Source: Paludibaculum fermentans (GTDB taxonomy: Bacteria > Acidobacteriota > Terriglobia > Bryobacterales > Bryobacteraceae). Taken from it: DNA of 64,000 nucleotides. This document shows positions 50,171 to 59,460 of this stretch, in pieces (the stretch's first letter is position 1; each line of letters begins with the position of its first letter). The translations under genes and the position numbers were made by a program. The DNA lies in contig NZ_CP063849.1 of the NCBI RefSeq assembly GCF_015277775.1, positions 8,633,501-8,697,500 on the forward strand, read 5' to 3'. Under the pieces are notes generated by a model. It was not told where the DNA came from, ran no database searches, and saw only the letters and a list, made by a program, of their open reading frames with translations.

Positions 50171-52723
50171 ATGGGAACCGTTATGTGTACACGCCTCCGT
50201 GGGTTGCTCCCGGCCGCTCTGCTGGCCCTGGTGATGGCTGCGCCGCTCGCGGCACAAACCAGCTCGAATACTGCCTCAATCCGTGTGGATGCCAGTATCA
50301 AAGGTGCGACGTTCTGGGCGGATGGGCAGGAGTATACATCTTCCGCGCAGTTCCTGTGGACGATCGGCAGCAAGCACACCCTCGAGATCCGGAATAAGCA
50401 CCAGATGTTCCCGGATGGCCGCAGCCGCGTGAGTTTCCAGCAGTGGTCCGATGACACGGGATTGCTGTTGACTCCGGACAGCACGACGCAGGTCATCTCC
50501 GTCGATTCGTCCAACCGCTCATACCTGGCAACATTCCAGCTGGAATACATGGTGCTGTACTATGTGAACTCCGACCAACCGGTGAATCTGCTGGACCCGA
50601 GCGCCATCAACTATCCCCAGATTGGAGTGCCCAATCCATACGGCTTCCTGGCCACGTCGACACAAACCTGTATTCAGACGAGCACGTGGGAGTGGGTGGC
50701 GGCGGGGTCCGCCCTGACCCTGAATGCGTATCCCTATCCAGGGAAAGCATTTGTAGGGTTTGAGATCGCGGCCGGGCCAACGGAATCCATCTCCTCGCTG
50801 ATCGTAGATGGGCCTAAGACCATCAAGGCCAAGTTCACCGATGCGCGGCGCGTTTACATCGACTCCTATCCGGTAAAGGGTCTCAAGGTGGTAGTCGACC
50901 GCACGGTGACGTACTCGAGAGGGGACAAGTGCTTCCCCGATTGGACATCCACCTACTCAGCGCTTACGGGAGCGGCTCCCCCCGTGCCGCCGGACTATCC
51001 TTATCCCATCAACATTCCGCCGTCCAGTTTCCCGGACGCGCCCGTTGGGCCGTACGCGTACTGCACACAGATTCCGCTCTGCAATGGTGAGTTGGACCTG
51101 CAGGCCGGCACGCCGCACATTTTTGCGGCTCCCGCGTCCCAGACGGACAGTATGGGTAATCTCTGGGTCTTCGATCACTGGGACTTCGGCAACGGCCAAA
51201 CCGGCGGCCTGAACTCGACCGTGACGATCCCCGAGGACTGGAGCACGCAGACCTACACCGCACACTTCGTGAAGGGCATCCGGTCCAGTTTTGTCACCGT
51301 GCCCACGGGTCTGAAGCTGAAGATCGATGGCCGGGACAACTGGGCTTCCTACAACTTCGAGTGGGGGTTGGGCCACAAGCACACTGTTTCGGCGCCCGCT
51401 GACCAGGTGGACGCCAAGGGCCGCAGATACCGCTTTGTGAGCTGGTCGAACGGCGGCACGCCGGACCAGGAGATCACGATCGAGGATTCCGAAGGGACCG
51501 CCTCGTTCCGGATGATCGCGCAGTACGAACTACTGGGCCAGTTGAGCATCCAGAGCGATCCCGCTTCGCTGACTTTCAGCGTGAGCGGCGCCACCTGCAC
51601 AACGCCGTGTGTTCTGGACCGCCCGGCGGGCACCAGCATTACGGTCACTCCACTGCCCGAAATGCCCTTCTCGCCCGACACTAAGGCACTGCTGACCGGT
51701 TGGGCCGACGGCACCGCCGCTGGACCGCGCAACTACATGTTCAGCCAGGAAGCGGCCGTGATGTCGGCGAAGTATACCTATTTGCAACGGCTTACTGCGA
51801 TCTCTGATCCGGAGGGGGGAGCCACCTGGGTGTATGACCCGCTCCCGTCCGCCGGGAACTATTTCCCGGCCGGCGCCAAGGTGTCGGTAACAGCGGAGGC
51901 TGCGCCTGGCTATAAGTTCAAGAGATTCGAAGGCGCGTTGAGCGGCGCACTGAACTACGGCTGGCTGAACATGAACAGCCCGGCTACGGTGGTGGCGCGG
52001 CTGGACAAGGTTCCGGCGCTGGCGGACAACGCCGTGAAGAACGCGGCCGGAGACACGCCCACCGACGGTGTGGCGCCCGGTTCACTGATCGCGATCACCG
52101 GCTACAACATTGCCGCCGACTATGTGAAGGGTGCGGACAGCCCGCTCTCGCAGACCCTGCAGGGTGTCGTTGTCCAATTGCCCGGCAGCCGCTTCCTGCC
52201 CCTGGTTTCGGTGGCCCCGGACCGTATTCTCGGCCAACTGCCCTCTGACTTCACCGAAGGCGAATACACGCTTACTGTGCGCTCACCAGGCCAGAGTGTC
52301 TTGACGACCAAGTTCAAGGTGAAGACCTATGCGCCCGGACTGTTCCGGCGCGGCGATGCGACGGATGAGGTGCCGCTGGGGCTGGCGCTGCATGCGGATG
52401 GCACGGAAGTGACTCCGGCGAGTCCGGCGAAGGCCGGCGAAACGGTGTCCCTGTTCGGCACTGGTTTCGGTCCGCTGAATCCGGCTCCGCTGGACGGGTT
52501 TGCCGTGCCTGCGAATCCGCCCGTGCCATTGAAAGATGCCGCGGAACTGTTGATTGGCGGCGAGGTGAGGCCCTATGTGTGGTGCGGAGCCGCCGCGGGG
52601 CGCGTCGGGTACTGGGTGATGCAATTCAAGATTGACTCGACCATGGGCCAGGCGCAAAACGTCGCGGTGCAGGTGCGTGTCAATGGCCAGCCCTCGAACT
52701 CAGTTGTGCTTCCGCTGCAGTAG
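50171..52723 (+). CDS. Large secreted protein with repeat domains and TIGR03437-type C-terminus
   Basis: 850 residues. Signal peptide LRGLLPAALLALVMAAPLAA. The mature part has several copies of a ~75-residue beta-module (AHFVKGI.., AQYELLGQLSIQ, AKYTYLQRLTAIS), each preceded by a phrase such as FVSWSNGGTPDQEITIEDSE, as in bacterial InlB-B-like/flagellin-repeat surface proteins. From ~620 on it matches the TIGR03437 Ig-like domain (DGVAPGSLIAITGYNI, VSLFGTGFGPLNP), typical of Solibacter. Probably a cell-surface or extracellular adhesion or binding protein; no catalytic motif. Confidence 0.82.
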   Translation: MGTVMCTRLRGLLPAALLALVMAAPLAAQTSSNTASIRVDASIKGATFWADGQEYTSSAQFLWTIGSKHTLEIRNKHQMFPDGRSRVSFQQWSDDTGLLLTPDSTTQVISVDSSNRSYLATFQLEYMVLYYVNSDQPVNLLDPSAINYPQIGVPNPYGFLATSTQTCIQTSTWEWVAAGSALTLNAYPYPGKAFVGFEIAAGPTESISSLIVDGPKTIKAKFTDARRVYIDSYPVKGLKVVVDRTVTYSRGDKCFPDWTSTYSALTGAAPPVPPDYPYPINIPPSSFPDAPVGPYAYCTQIPLCNGELDLQAGTPHIFAAPASQTDSMGNLWVFDHWDFGNGQTGGLNSTVTIPEDWSTQTYTAHFVKGIRSSFVTVPTGLKLKIDGRDNWASYNFEWGLGHKHTVSAPADQVDAKGRRYRFVSWSNGGTPDQEITIEDSEGTASFRMIAQYELLGQLSIQSDPASLTFSVSGATCTTPCVLDRPAGTSITVTPLPEMPFSPDTKALLTGWADGTAAGPRNYMFSQEAAVMSAKYTYLQRLTAISDPEGGATWVYDPLPSAGNYFPAGAKVSVTAEAAPGYKFKRFEGALSGALNYGWLNMNSPATVVARLDKVPALADNAVKNAAGDTPTDGVAPGSLIAITGYNIAADYVKGADSPLSQTLQGVVVQLPGSRFLPLVSVAPDRILGQLPSDFTEGEYTLTVRSPGQSVLTTKFKVKTYAPGLFRRGDATDEVPLGLALHADGTEVTPASPAKAGETVSLFGTGFGPLNPAPLDGFAVPANPPVPLKDAAELLIGGEVRPYVWCGAAAGRVGYWVMQFKIDSTMGQAQNVAVQVRVNGQPSNSVVLPLQ

Positions 52724-52805
52724 GTTTTCAATTCTCTAGCAACGGATTCGCCTTGACAGACGTCTGAGAGGCAGACCAAACTTGGTCCAGGGAGATTTCC
52801 CAATT

Positions 52806-53891
52806 ATGCGTCTCGCCCAATCGCTAGTTATTGCCTCAGTTGCAGCTGTCTCGCTGGCTGGCGGCGTGTTCGCACAAAACGCCATCTCGGCGAAGGCAGG
52901 GATGATCAATGTTGCCGAGGGCGACATCTTTCTAGTGGATGCGAAGGGCGTCGAGAGCCAGGTTCAGCCGAAGCCTGCTGAATTCATCGACGTCAAAGAA
53001 GGGCAGACGCTGAAGGCGACCGAAGGCCGGGTCGAAGTTCTGCTGACCCCAGGCGCTTTCCTGCGGATGGCGGACAACAGCTCGTTCAAGTTGTTCTCCA
53101 ACCGGCTCAGTGATGTACGGCTGGACGTGCAGTCCGGCGTTGTCATGATCGAGGCGGCCGAACTGCTGGAAGACAACCATCTGACGGTGCTCACGAAGGA
53201 TGCGATTGTGACGGTGACGAAGGCGGGCCTGTATCGCTTTGAAGCGGAACCGGCGAGCATCCGGGTGTATATGGGTGAGCTGCTGGTGGAGCAGAACGGC
53301 CAGAAGACGACCCTGAAAGGTGGACGGGAACTGGTGGCTGCGGCGGGTGGCTGGACGCCTGGCAAGTTTGACGCCAAGGAGACCGATCCGTTGTTCCGTT
53401 GGTCCAAGCGGCGTTCCGGCTACATCGCCATGGCGAACGTTTCGGCGGCCCGGCAGTCGACGCCGAGGAACGGGTTCCTGGGCTCAGGTTCCTGGATGTA
53501 CAACCCCTACTTCGGCTTCATGACGTTCATTCCGTACACGGACACGCTGCGTAGCCCGTTTGGTTTCAACTACTACACGCCCAGCACGGTGATGGCGGTG
53601 TACTACCCGCCGGTGTATGGCGGCGGAGGCGGAAGAGGCGGTTATGGCGCGCAGACCGGTAACGGTTTTGCCGCAAGCATGCCCGGCCGCAGTGCTTCGG
53701 GTTCTTCCTATTCGGCCGCGCCGATGGTTAGCTCCCCGGCTGCGGTGGCCTCCAGTTCCGGCATCAGCCGCGGTAGCGGTGGGATGGGTTCAGTCGGCGG
53801 CGGTGGTGGTGGCGGCGGAGCTGCCGTTGCCAGCCCGGCTGCCGCAGCAGGCGGCGGCGGCCGTGGCGGTTCCGGCGGCCGTGGCAACTAA
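52806..53891 (+). CDS. FecR-like secreted protein with glycine-rich tail
   Basis: 361 residues from MRLAQS (GGGAGA upstream). Signal peptide SLVIASVAAVSLAGGVFAQ. Residues ~30-185 are FecR-like beta strands (VEVLLTPGAFLRMADNSSFK, VTVTKAGLYRFEAEPASIRV, GELLVEQNGQKTTL) but without a membrane anchor, unlike regulators of the FecI/FecR type. The tail (~270-361) is Gly/Ser/Ala-rich with RGG-like triplets. It follows the TIGR03437 protein by 82 bp and may be co-expressed. Likely a surface or matrix protein; role unknown. Confidence 0.75.
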   Translation: MRLAQSLVIASVAAVSLAGGVFAQNAISAKAGMINVAEGDIFLVDAKGVESQVQPKPAEFIDVKEGQTLKATEGRVEVLLTPGAFLRMADNSSFKLFSNRLSDVRLDVQSGVVMIEAAELLEDNHLTVLTKDAIVTVTKAGLYRFEAEPASIRVYMGELLVEQNGQKTTLKGGRELVAAAGGWTPGKFDAKETDPLFRWSKRRSGYIAMANVSAARQSTPRNGFLGSGSWMYNPYFGFMTFIPYTDTLRSPFGFNYYTPSTVMAVYYPPVYGGGGGRGGYGAQTGNGFAASMPGRSASGSSYSAAPMVSSPAAVASSSGISRGSGGMGSVGGGGGGGGAAVASPAAAAGGGGRGGSGGRGN

Positions 53892-53915
53892 CTGAGATTC
53901 GAGTGACACAGATGG

Positions 53916-53945
53916 AAGAAGGGCGGCCACAGGGCCGCCCTTCTT
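53916..53945. terminator. Bidirectional terminator hairpin
   Basis: Perfect 13-bp stem AAGAAGGGCGGCC (53916-53928) with GGCCGCCCTTCTT (53933-53945), 4-nt loop, between the convergent FecR-like and S9 peptidase genes. Confidence 0.75.
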
Positions 53946-53991
53946 CTGTTTGCAGTGGTTTACGAAGCGCTGAATCCGCCGAAAGGCGGAA

Positions 53992-56160
53992 TTAGGGCTT
54001 CAGGCTCTCGACGAAGAAGCTGGTCTGCTTCTCCAGCATGTGCTGCCGGGCCTTGCCCATCACGCCATGGCTCTTGCCGGAGTAGATTGCCGTCTCGAAG
54101 TCTTTGCCGGCCAGCTGGAGCGCGTTCATCATCTGCAAGGCGTTGCCGAAGAGGACGTTGTCGTCCTCGATGTTGTGCATCAGCAGCAGCTTGCCCTGCA
54201 GTTTGGCGGCTGAATGCACCGGGGAACTGGACTTGTAGCCGTCTTCGTTCTCCTGGGGCCGGCCCAGGTACCTTTCCGTATAGATGGTGTCGTAGTTGCG
54301 CCAGTCCGTGACGGCCGCCCCGGCCGCGCCTGCCTTGAAGACTTCCGGTGCGTTCAGCAGGGCATAGAGGGTCATGTAGCCGCCGTAGCTCCAGCCGTAG
54401 ATCCCCACCCTGCTGGTGTCGGCGAAGCCGAGTTTGGCGAGGTAGTTCACACCCTCCTTCTGGTCTTCCAGTTCCTGCTTGCCCAGGCGCCGGTTGATGG
54501 GGGCTTCGAACTTGTGGCCGCGGCCGTAGGAGCCGCGGTTGTCCATCTGCCAGATGACGAAGCCTTTGTGGGCCATCACCTGTTCCCAGCTCAACCCGCT
54601 ATAGGAGTTGCGGACGGTCTGGGCGTGCGGGCCGCCGTAGACCGAGACGAGCACCGGGTACTTCTTTGCCGGGTCAAACCCGGCCGGTTTGATCAAGCGG
54701 CCGTAGAATAGCGTCCCGTCCGCACCCTTGAAGGTATGGATTTCGCTTTTGAGGATGTCATACTCCTCTTCCTGCTTGCGGTCGGCCTCGCGCCAGACCT
54801 TGACCTCGGAGCCGTCCTCGGCCTTGTTGAGGGTGGCGCGGGAGGGGTTTTCCAGGTTGGAGAACGTATCGAGGTAGTACTGGCAGCCGGTGCCCATGGA
54901 AATGCTGTGGGTTCCAGTGCCTTTGGTCAACTGGCGCTTGTCCTTGCCATTGAAGCCGATGACATAGAGCTGGCGCTCGAGCGGGCTGGTTTCCCCGCTG
55001 GTGTACCAGATCTTCTTTGTCTTCTCGTCCACGCAGGAGACCGCGGTGACCTCCCAGTCGCCTTTGGTGAGTTGTTTCTCGTGTTTGCCATCGGCGTTGT
55101 AGAGATAGAGATGCCGGAAGCCGTCGCGTTCCGATGACAGCAGGATGCGGCCGTCGCTGAGAAACCGGAAGTCGTCACTGATGTTGACCCAGGCCGGATC
55201 GGATTCTTCGATGAGGAGCTGCGATTTGCCGTTGCGGGCGTCGGCGGAGAGGATCCCGAGGTGGTTCTGGGTTCGATTCAGGCGGTGCACCACGACGCGG
55301 TCGGAGTCGGGCGTCCAGTAGACGCGGGCGAGCAGGTAGTCGCGATTCTCGCCGAAGTCCATCCAACGGGTGAGGCCGCCGGAGATGTCCACCACCCCGA
55401 TGCGGACGTCGGCATTCGGGCTGCCGGCCTTTGGGTAGCGCTGGGGTTCAGCCACGGCCTCGATTTTGAGGTGGTCGGCCTGGGGGTAGAGGGTTTCGCC
55501 GCTGACATCGAACTGCATGTAAGCAATGGACTTGGAGTCGGGCGACCACCAGTGGGCGGTGCCCAGGTCGAGTTCTTCGGGGTAGACCCAGTCGAGAGTG
55601 GCGTTCCAGCGGGTGGCGGAGCTGTCGGTGGTCAACTGGGTAACTTTCTTAGTGGCGAGCTCCATCACGTAAAGCTCGTAGCCGCGGCGGAAGCTTACTT
55701 TCAGCCCGTCGGGCGACAGCTTGGGATCCCGCTCGGGCGTTTCGGTGGCCGTGAGCTGGTCGAGTTTGCCGGACTCTTCAGTCCAGAGGAACAGGTCGCC
55801 ATTCACGATGACCAGCATTTTGTGTCCGTCATCGGACCACTGCAGGCGGGACTCGGAGACGCGGCGGTTCTCCCACTCCATTTCCTTAGGGCCAGGAGCC
55901 TGACGGGCGGTTTTGCTGAGCTCCGCGGTCGAGAAGAGTTCCTTCTCTGTCTGGGTGGCGATGTCGAAGAGCCCCACCTTGTCTCCGCGGCGGACGGCGA
56001 AGCGCTTGCCGTCCGGGGCCCAGAGGGGTGCGCCGCCGAACTGGGCCATCATGCGCATCATGCCTGCCGACAGGCTTTCGAGGGTCACGGGTTTCTTCTG
56101 CTGGGCGGGCGTCAGTTGGACGCTGAGGGCGAAGAGAGCCGCGGTTGCCTTCCAGGTCAT
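53992..56160 (-). CDS. S9-family dipeptidyl peptidase IV-like protein
   Basis: 722 residues; signal peptide TWKATAALFALSVQLTPAQ; ATG preceded by GGAG. N-terminal beta-propeller, then the alpha/beta-hydrolase domain with catalytic Ser in GWSYGGYM, Asp in EDDNVLF and His in SGKSHGV. The DPP IV glutamate pair is present in DWVYPEELDL, so it should remove N-terminal dipeptides, usually after Pro or Ala. Six bp after the HtrA-like gene, so both form one operon of exported proteases. Confidence 0.9.
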   Translation of the reverse strand: MTWKATAALFALSVQLTPAQQKKPVTLESLSAGMMRMMAQFGGAPLWAPDGKRFAVRRGDKVGLFDIATQTEKELFSTAELSKTARQAPGPKEMEWENRRVSESRLQWSDDGHKMLVIVNGDLFLWTEESGKLDQLTATETPERDPKLSPDGLKVSFRRGYELYVMELATKKVTQLTTDSSATRWNATLDWVYPEELDLGTAHWWSPDSKSIAYMQFDVSGETLYPQADHLKIEAVAEPQRYPKAGSPNADVRIGVVDISGGLTRWMDFGENRDYLLARVYWTPDSDRVVVHRLNRTQNHLGILSADARNGKSQLLIEESDPAWVNISDDFRFLSDGRILLSSERDGFRHLYLYNADGKHEKQLTKGDWEVTAVSCVDEKTKKIWYTSGETSPLERQLYVIGFNGKDKRQLTKGTGTHSISMGTGCQYYLDTFSNLENPSRATLNKAEDGSEVKVWREADRKQEEEYDILKSEIHTFKGADGTLFYGRLIKPAGFDPAKKYPVLVSVYGGPHAQTVRNSYSGLSWEQVMAHKGFVIWQMDNRGSYGRGHKFEAPINRRLGKQELEDQKEGVNYLAKLGFADTSRVGIYGWSYGGYMTLYALLNAPEVFKAGAAGAAVTDWRNYDTIYTERYLGRPQENEDGYKSSSPVHSAAKLQGKLLLMHNIEDDNVLFGNALQMMNALQLAGKDFETAIYSGKSHGVMGKARQHMLEKQTSFFVESLKP

Positions 56161-56166
56161 TCTTTA

Positions 56167-57543
56167 CTACTCCAATCGGTATTCAATAAATCTGGTCTTG
56201 CCTTCGCGCTCGATCTGGAGAACCACCTCTTCGCGCGATTTGATGGGGGCCATGAAGGACTTCAGTTCCTGCAATGTGGCGATGGGTTTGCCGTTCAAGG
56301 CGTGGATGATATCGCCGGGCAGCAGCCCTTCTTCCTGGATGAGGGCTCCGGGGACGAGGCCGGCGACGAGGATGCCGTAGTTTTTGCGGAGCGGCGGCAT
56401 CTCCTTGAGGAGGGAATCATCCAGCGGGACTCCGAGGATTCTGAGGCGCCGGACGAGGTTTTCTTCCGAAAGGGCGAGGCGGCCGAAGTTGGGGCTCTTT
56501 TCGGTCTGGTCGACAACAATCGGTTGCAGCTTCAGGGTCTGCTCGCCGCGCAGGATTTCGACATTGATGAGCGAGGCTACGGGCTTGCGATAGATGAAGA
56601 CGTGGAACTGGCGGGCCGTTTCCATGGGACGGCCGTCGACGCTGAGAATGATGTCGCCGGTCTGGAAGCCCGCGATGTCGCCAGTGCTTTTGGGCTCCAC
56701 ATCGGCGATGACGACTCCGCTCTCGCGCTTCAGGCCAAGTCCTTGCGCAATCCCGTAGGTGAGGGTCTGGGCGGTAACGCCGATGTCGCCACGGGTGACC
56801 TTGCCGTCCTTGCGGATCTGTTCGACGACGGGATTGGCGATACGGGCGGGTACGGCAAAGCCCAGGCCTTCGTTGCCGCCGGACTGCGACAGGATCATGG
56901 TGTTGATGCCGATGAGTTTGCCGTTAAGGTCGACCAGGGCTCCGCCGCTGTTGCCGGGATTGATGGCGGCGTCGGTCTGGATGTAGACCATGCGGTCGTC
57001 GGGTTTCATCTGGCGTTGGGTGGAGCTGATGATGCCCATGGTGACGGAGTTCTCGAGGCCCCGCGGGTTGCCCATGGCGAGCACCAGTTGGCCCTGCTGG
57101 AGCGCCTCGGAGTCGCCCCATTCGAGGAAGCGCAGGCCGTGGGCGTCCACCTTCACCAGGGCAATGTCGGCTTCGGTATCGCGGCCGAGGACGCGTCCCT
57201 CCAGCAGCCGGCTGCGCTCGGGCGAGGAGCGCGCTCCGATAGGTGGGGCGAGCAGGACTTCGACCGTCATGCTTTTGCCGACCACGTGGGCATTGGTGAC
57301 GATGTAGCCGTCCTCGGAGAGAATCACGCCGGAGCCGGTGCCGGTTTGCCGGACGGCGAGTGATACTTCGCGGCTGACCGGTTCGAAGGATTCGCTGCGG
57401 ATGAGAACGATGGCCGGATGCAGCTGTCCCGAAAGAGCGACGAGCTGGTCGTTCAGGCCGGTCAGGGGGCCGGCGGGTTTCTGGGCGAAAGCGAGGGTCT
57501 GCAACAACAGCAGAGCGGACAGCAGCCTCATTGGAGTTAGCAT
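56167..57543 (-). CDS. HtrA/DegP-like serine protease with two PDZ domains
   Basis: 458 residues from MLTPMRLL (a second ATG four codons on is equally possible). Signal peptide LLSALLLLQTLAFAQ. Trypsin-like triad: His in TNAHVVG, Asp in ADIALVKV, Ser in GNSGGALV. Then two PDZ domains (VIADVEPKSTGDIAGFQTGD and LVAGLVPGALIQEEGLLPGD). Periplasmic quality-control protease or chaperone. Starts 14 bp from the divergent ruvX gene. Confidence 0.9.
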   Translation of the reverse strand: MLTPMRLLSALLLLQTLAFAQKPAGPLTGLNDQLVALSGQLHPAIVLIRSESFEPVSREVSLAVRQTGTGSGVILSEDGYIVTNAHVVGKSMTVEVLLAPPIGARSSPERSRLLEGRVLGRDTEADIALVKVDAHGLRFLEWGDSEALQQGQLVLAMGNPRGLENSVTMGIISSTQRQMKPDDRMVYIQTDAAINPGNSGGALVDLNGKLIGINTMILSQSGGNEGLGFAVPARIANPVVEQIRKDGKVTRGDIGVTAQTLTYGIAQGLGLKRESGVVIADVEPKSTGDIAGFQTGDIILSVDGRPMETARQFHVFIYRKPVASLINVEILRGEQTLKLQPIVVDQTEKSPNFGRLALSEENLVRRLRILGVPLDDSLLKEMPPLRKNYGILVAGLVPGALIQEEGLLPGDIIHALNGKPIATLQELKSFMAPIKSREEVVLQIEREGKTRFIEYRLE

Positions 57544-57557
57544 GGCACAATCAGGAT

Positions 57558-58004
57558 GTGGCGAATGTAGACGGGCGAGTTCTGGCGCTGGATGTGGGGC
57601 GGAAGCGGATTGGGCTCGCAGTGAGCGATTCAATGGGGCTGGCACAGGGATTGGACACTCTCCTACGTAAAACGATGCGCGAGGATGTGGCGCGGCTCCG
57701 GCAGATCGCCATGGAGCGTAAGGTGTCGCTGTTTCTGGTCGGGCTGCCGCTGAATATGAGGGGCGACGAGGGCGAGATGGCCGAGTTCGTCCGGACGTTT
57801 GCGCGGAAGCTGGAAGACGGGACCGGCCTGCCGGTGAAGTTTCAGGATGAGCGGCTGACGTCGGTGGAAGCGGAGTCGAGACTGCAGGAGCGAGGGATGA
57901 GCCTGGAGCGGATGCTGAAGGAGAAACGGAAAGGCGCCGTCGACCGGCTGGCTGCGATGATCCTGCTGGAGGACTATCTTCGGGCGGGAGGCGAGGCGGA
58001 ATAA
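57558..58004 (+). CDS. ruvX: RuvX/YqgF-family Holliday junction resolvase-like nuclease
   Basis: 148 residues from a GTG; a TTG at 57531 is an alternative that would overlap the htrA start. RNase H-like fold with acidic residues in LALDVGRKRIGLAVSD, LPLNMRGDEGEMAEFVRTFA and KFQDERLTSVEAE, plus AVDRLAAMILLEDYL. In E. coli YqgF processes 16S rRNA precursor; it is commonly found upstream of mltG, as here. Confidence 0.88.
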   Translation: MANVDGRVLALDVGRKRIGLAVSDSMGLAQGLDTLLRKTMREDVARLRQIAMERKVSLFLVGLPLNMRGDEGEMAEFVRTFARKLEDGTGLPVKFQDERLTSVEAESRLQERGMSLERMLKEKRKGAVDRLAAMILLEDYLRAGGEAE

Positions 58005-59039
58005 ATGCGCCGCGTGAAGAAGCTGATTTTGTGGCTGATCGTCCTGGATCTGCTGGCCGCGGCCGGGGCGGGTTACTACTTTGCCTGGGTGGAGAAATAT
58101 CGGGGCTTTGAGCAGCCGGTGTTTGTGGAGATCCCGCGCGGCACATCGACAATGAAGATCGGCGAGTTGCTGGCGGAGGCTGGGGTGGTGCGGCAGCCTC
58201 TGCTGTTCGCCCTGGTGCGGGCGGCGCGGCAGAAGGCCCGGCCGCAAGCGGGAGAGTACGAGTTTTCGACAGCTGCTACTCCGGACGAGGTGTTCAGCCG
58301 GATCGCGCGCGGCGACATCTTCCAGATAGAGGTTCGAGTGCCGGAGGGGAGCAACGTCTTCGACATCGCCCGGATCGTGGAGCAGGCAGGATTCGGGAGC
58401 GCCGGAGAGTTTCTCAAGGTCGCGCTGCCGCAAGAGGGCTTTCTGTTCCCCTCGACTTACCGCTTCAAGCGCAAGACCACGGTGGATGGGGTGTGCCGCG
58501 CGATGCGCGCACAGTTCGACAAGGTGTGGGGTGAGTTGAAGGCGCCCGCGGAAGGGAAGCGCGAGACAGTGATCCTGGCTTCCCTGGTGGAGACCGAGGC
58601 GGTGCTGCAGGAAGAACGGGCGAAGATCGCAGGAGTCTACCGCAACCGCCTGGAGAAGGGTGTCCGGCTGGAGTGCGACCCTACCGTCGCCTATGCCGCG
58701 ATGCTGGACGGCCAGTGGCGCGGGACGATCTACAAGAGCGACCTGGCGAATCGCAATAGCTACAATACCTATCAACATGCAGGCCTGCCGCCAGGTCCGG
58801 TAGCCAATCCGGGGGTGGCATCGCTCAAGGCAGCGCTGCATCCGGAAGAGACGGACGATCTATATTTCGTGGCCAAGGCGGACCACAGCGGCGGCCACGT
58901 GTTCAACAAAGATCTGGCAGGCCACCAGAAGGCTGTGGCCGCGTATCGTCATGGCGAGCACAAGTCCAGCGGGTCACAGGGCCAGGAAAAAGGAGCGGGT
59001 GCGAGCGTGGCTGCAAAGCCGAAGCCCCCGGTGCGTTGA
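58005..59039 (+). CDS. mltG: Endolytic peptidoglycan transglycosylase MltG
   Basis: 344 residues. One N-terminal membrane helix (LILWLIVLDLLAAAGAGYYF), a LysM-like segment (VFVEIPRGTSTMKIGELLAE) and the YceG catalytic domain with Glu196 in ASLVETEA, DPTVAYA, NSYNTYQHAGLPPGPVANPG and LYFVAKADHSGGHVF. It cleaves nascent glycan strands and sets their length. Starts directly after the ruvX stop. The Lys/Gly-rich C-terminus is variable. Confidence 0.93.
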   Translation: MRRVKKLILWLIVLDLLAAAGAGYYFAWVEKYRGFEQPVFVEIPRGTSTMKIGELLAEAGVVRQPLLFALVRAARQKARPQAGEYEFSTAATPDEVFSRIARGDIFQIEVRVPEGSNVFDIARIVEQAGFGSAGEFLKVALPQEGFLFPSTYRFKRKTTVDGVCRAMRAQFDKVWGELKAPAEGKRETVILASLVETEAVLQEERAKIAGVYRNRLEKGVRLECDPTVAYAAMLDGQWRGTIYKSDLANRNSYNTYQHAGLPPGPVANPGVASLKAALHPEETDDLYFVAKADHSGGHVFNKDLAGHQKAVAAYRHGEHKSSGSQGQEKGAGASVAAKPKPPVR

Positions 59040-59433
59040 CGAAGACCTGGCGCGTGCGATGGCCCAGGAGATGCCCGAGGTCTCGACGAAGCTGCTGCGG
59101 CAGGCGCTGCTGGAATCGGGGCTCGTGTTGACGCCGATGGTGGAGGGCGTCCGGCAGGATTCCTTCAGGAACCTGGAGCGGACCCTGCTGGCCTTAGGCG
59201 CCGAGTATGAGGCGGGGGATCCGGCTCGACGCAAAGAGGTGCGCGGCCTGGTGATCACGGCCCGCCAGCACGCAGACTGGGCGATGCGGAATCCGAACAG
59301 CAGCGAAGCTCACAAGGCGGAAAAGACGGAAATGGTGCTGTGGCTGCGCACGTGGCTGGAGAATCCGCCACTGTTCCCGGCTTGGTTGCTGCTGCGGAAC
59401 CGGGTGCGATTTGAGGACATTGGGCTTGATTGA
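58999..59433 (+). CDS. Conserved hypothetical protein downstream of mltG
   Basis: 144 residues from a GTG with AAAGGAG three bases upstream (short spacing); it overlaps mltG by 41 bp. An ATG at 59059 is a fallback, but conserved-looking sequence (VDEDLARAMAQEMPEVSTKL) starts before it. Further features are MVEGVRQDSFRNLERTLLAL and EMVLWLRTWLENPPLFPAWL. Helical, soluble, no known domain; I have an impression of a small family shared among Acidobacteria. Context links it to the ruvX-mltG cluster. Confidence 0.6.
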   Translation: MRAWLQSRSPRCVDEDLARAMAQEMPEVSTKLLRQALLESGLVLTPMVEGVRQDSFRNLERTLLALGAEYEAGDPARRKEVRGLVITARQHADWAMRNPNSSEAHKAEKTEMVLWLRTWLENPPLFPAWLLLRNRVRFEDIGLD

Positions 59434-59460
59434 ACGCGCCGGATGCGATGTGATATCCGC

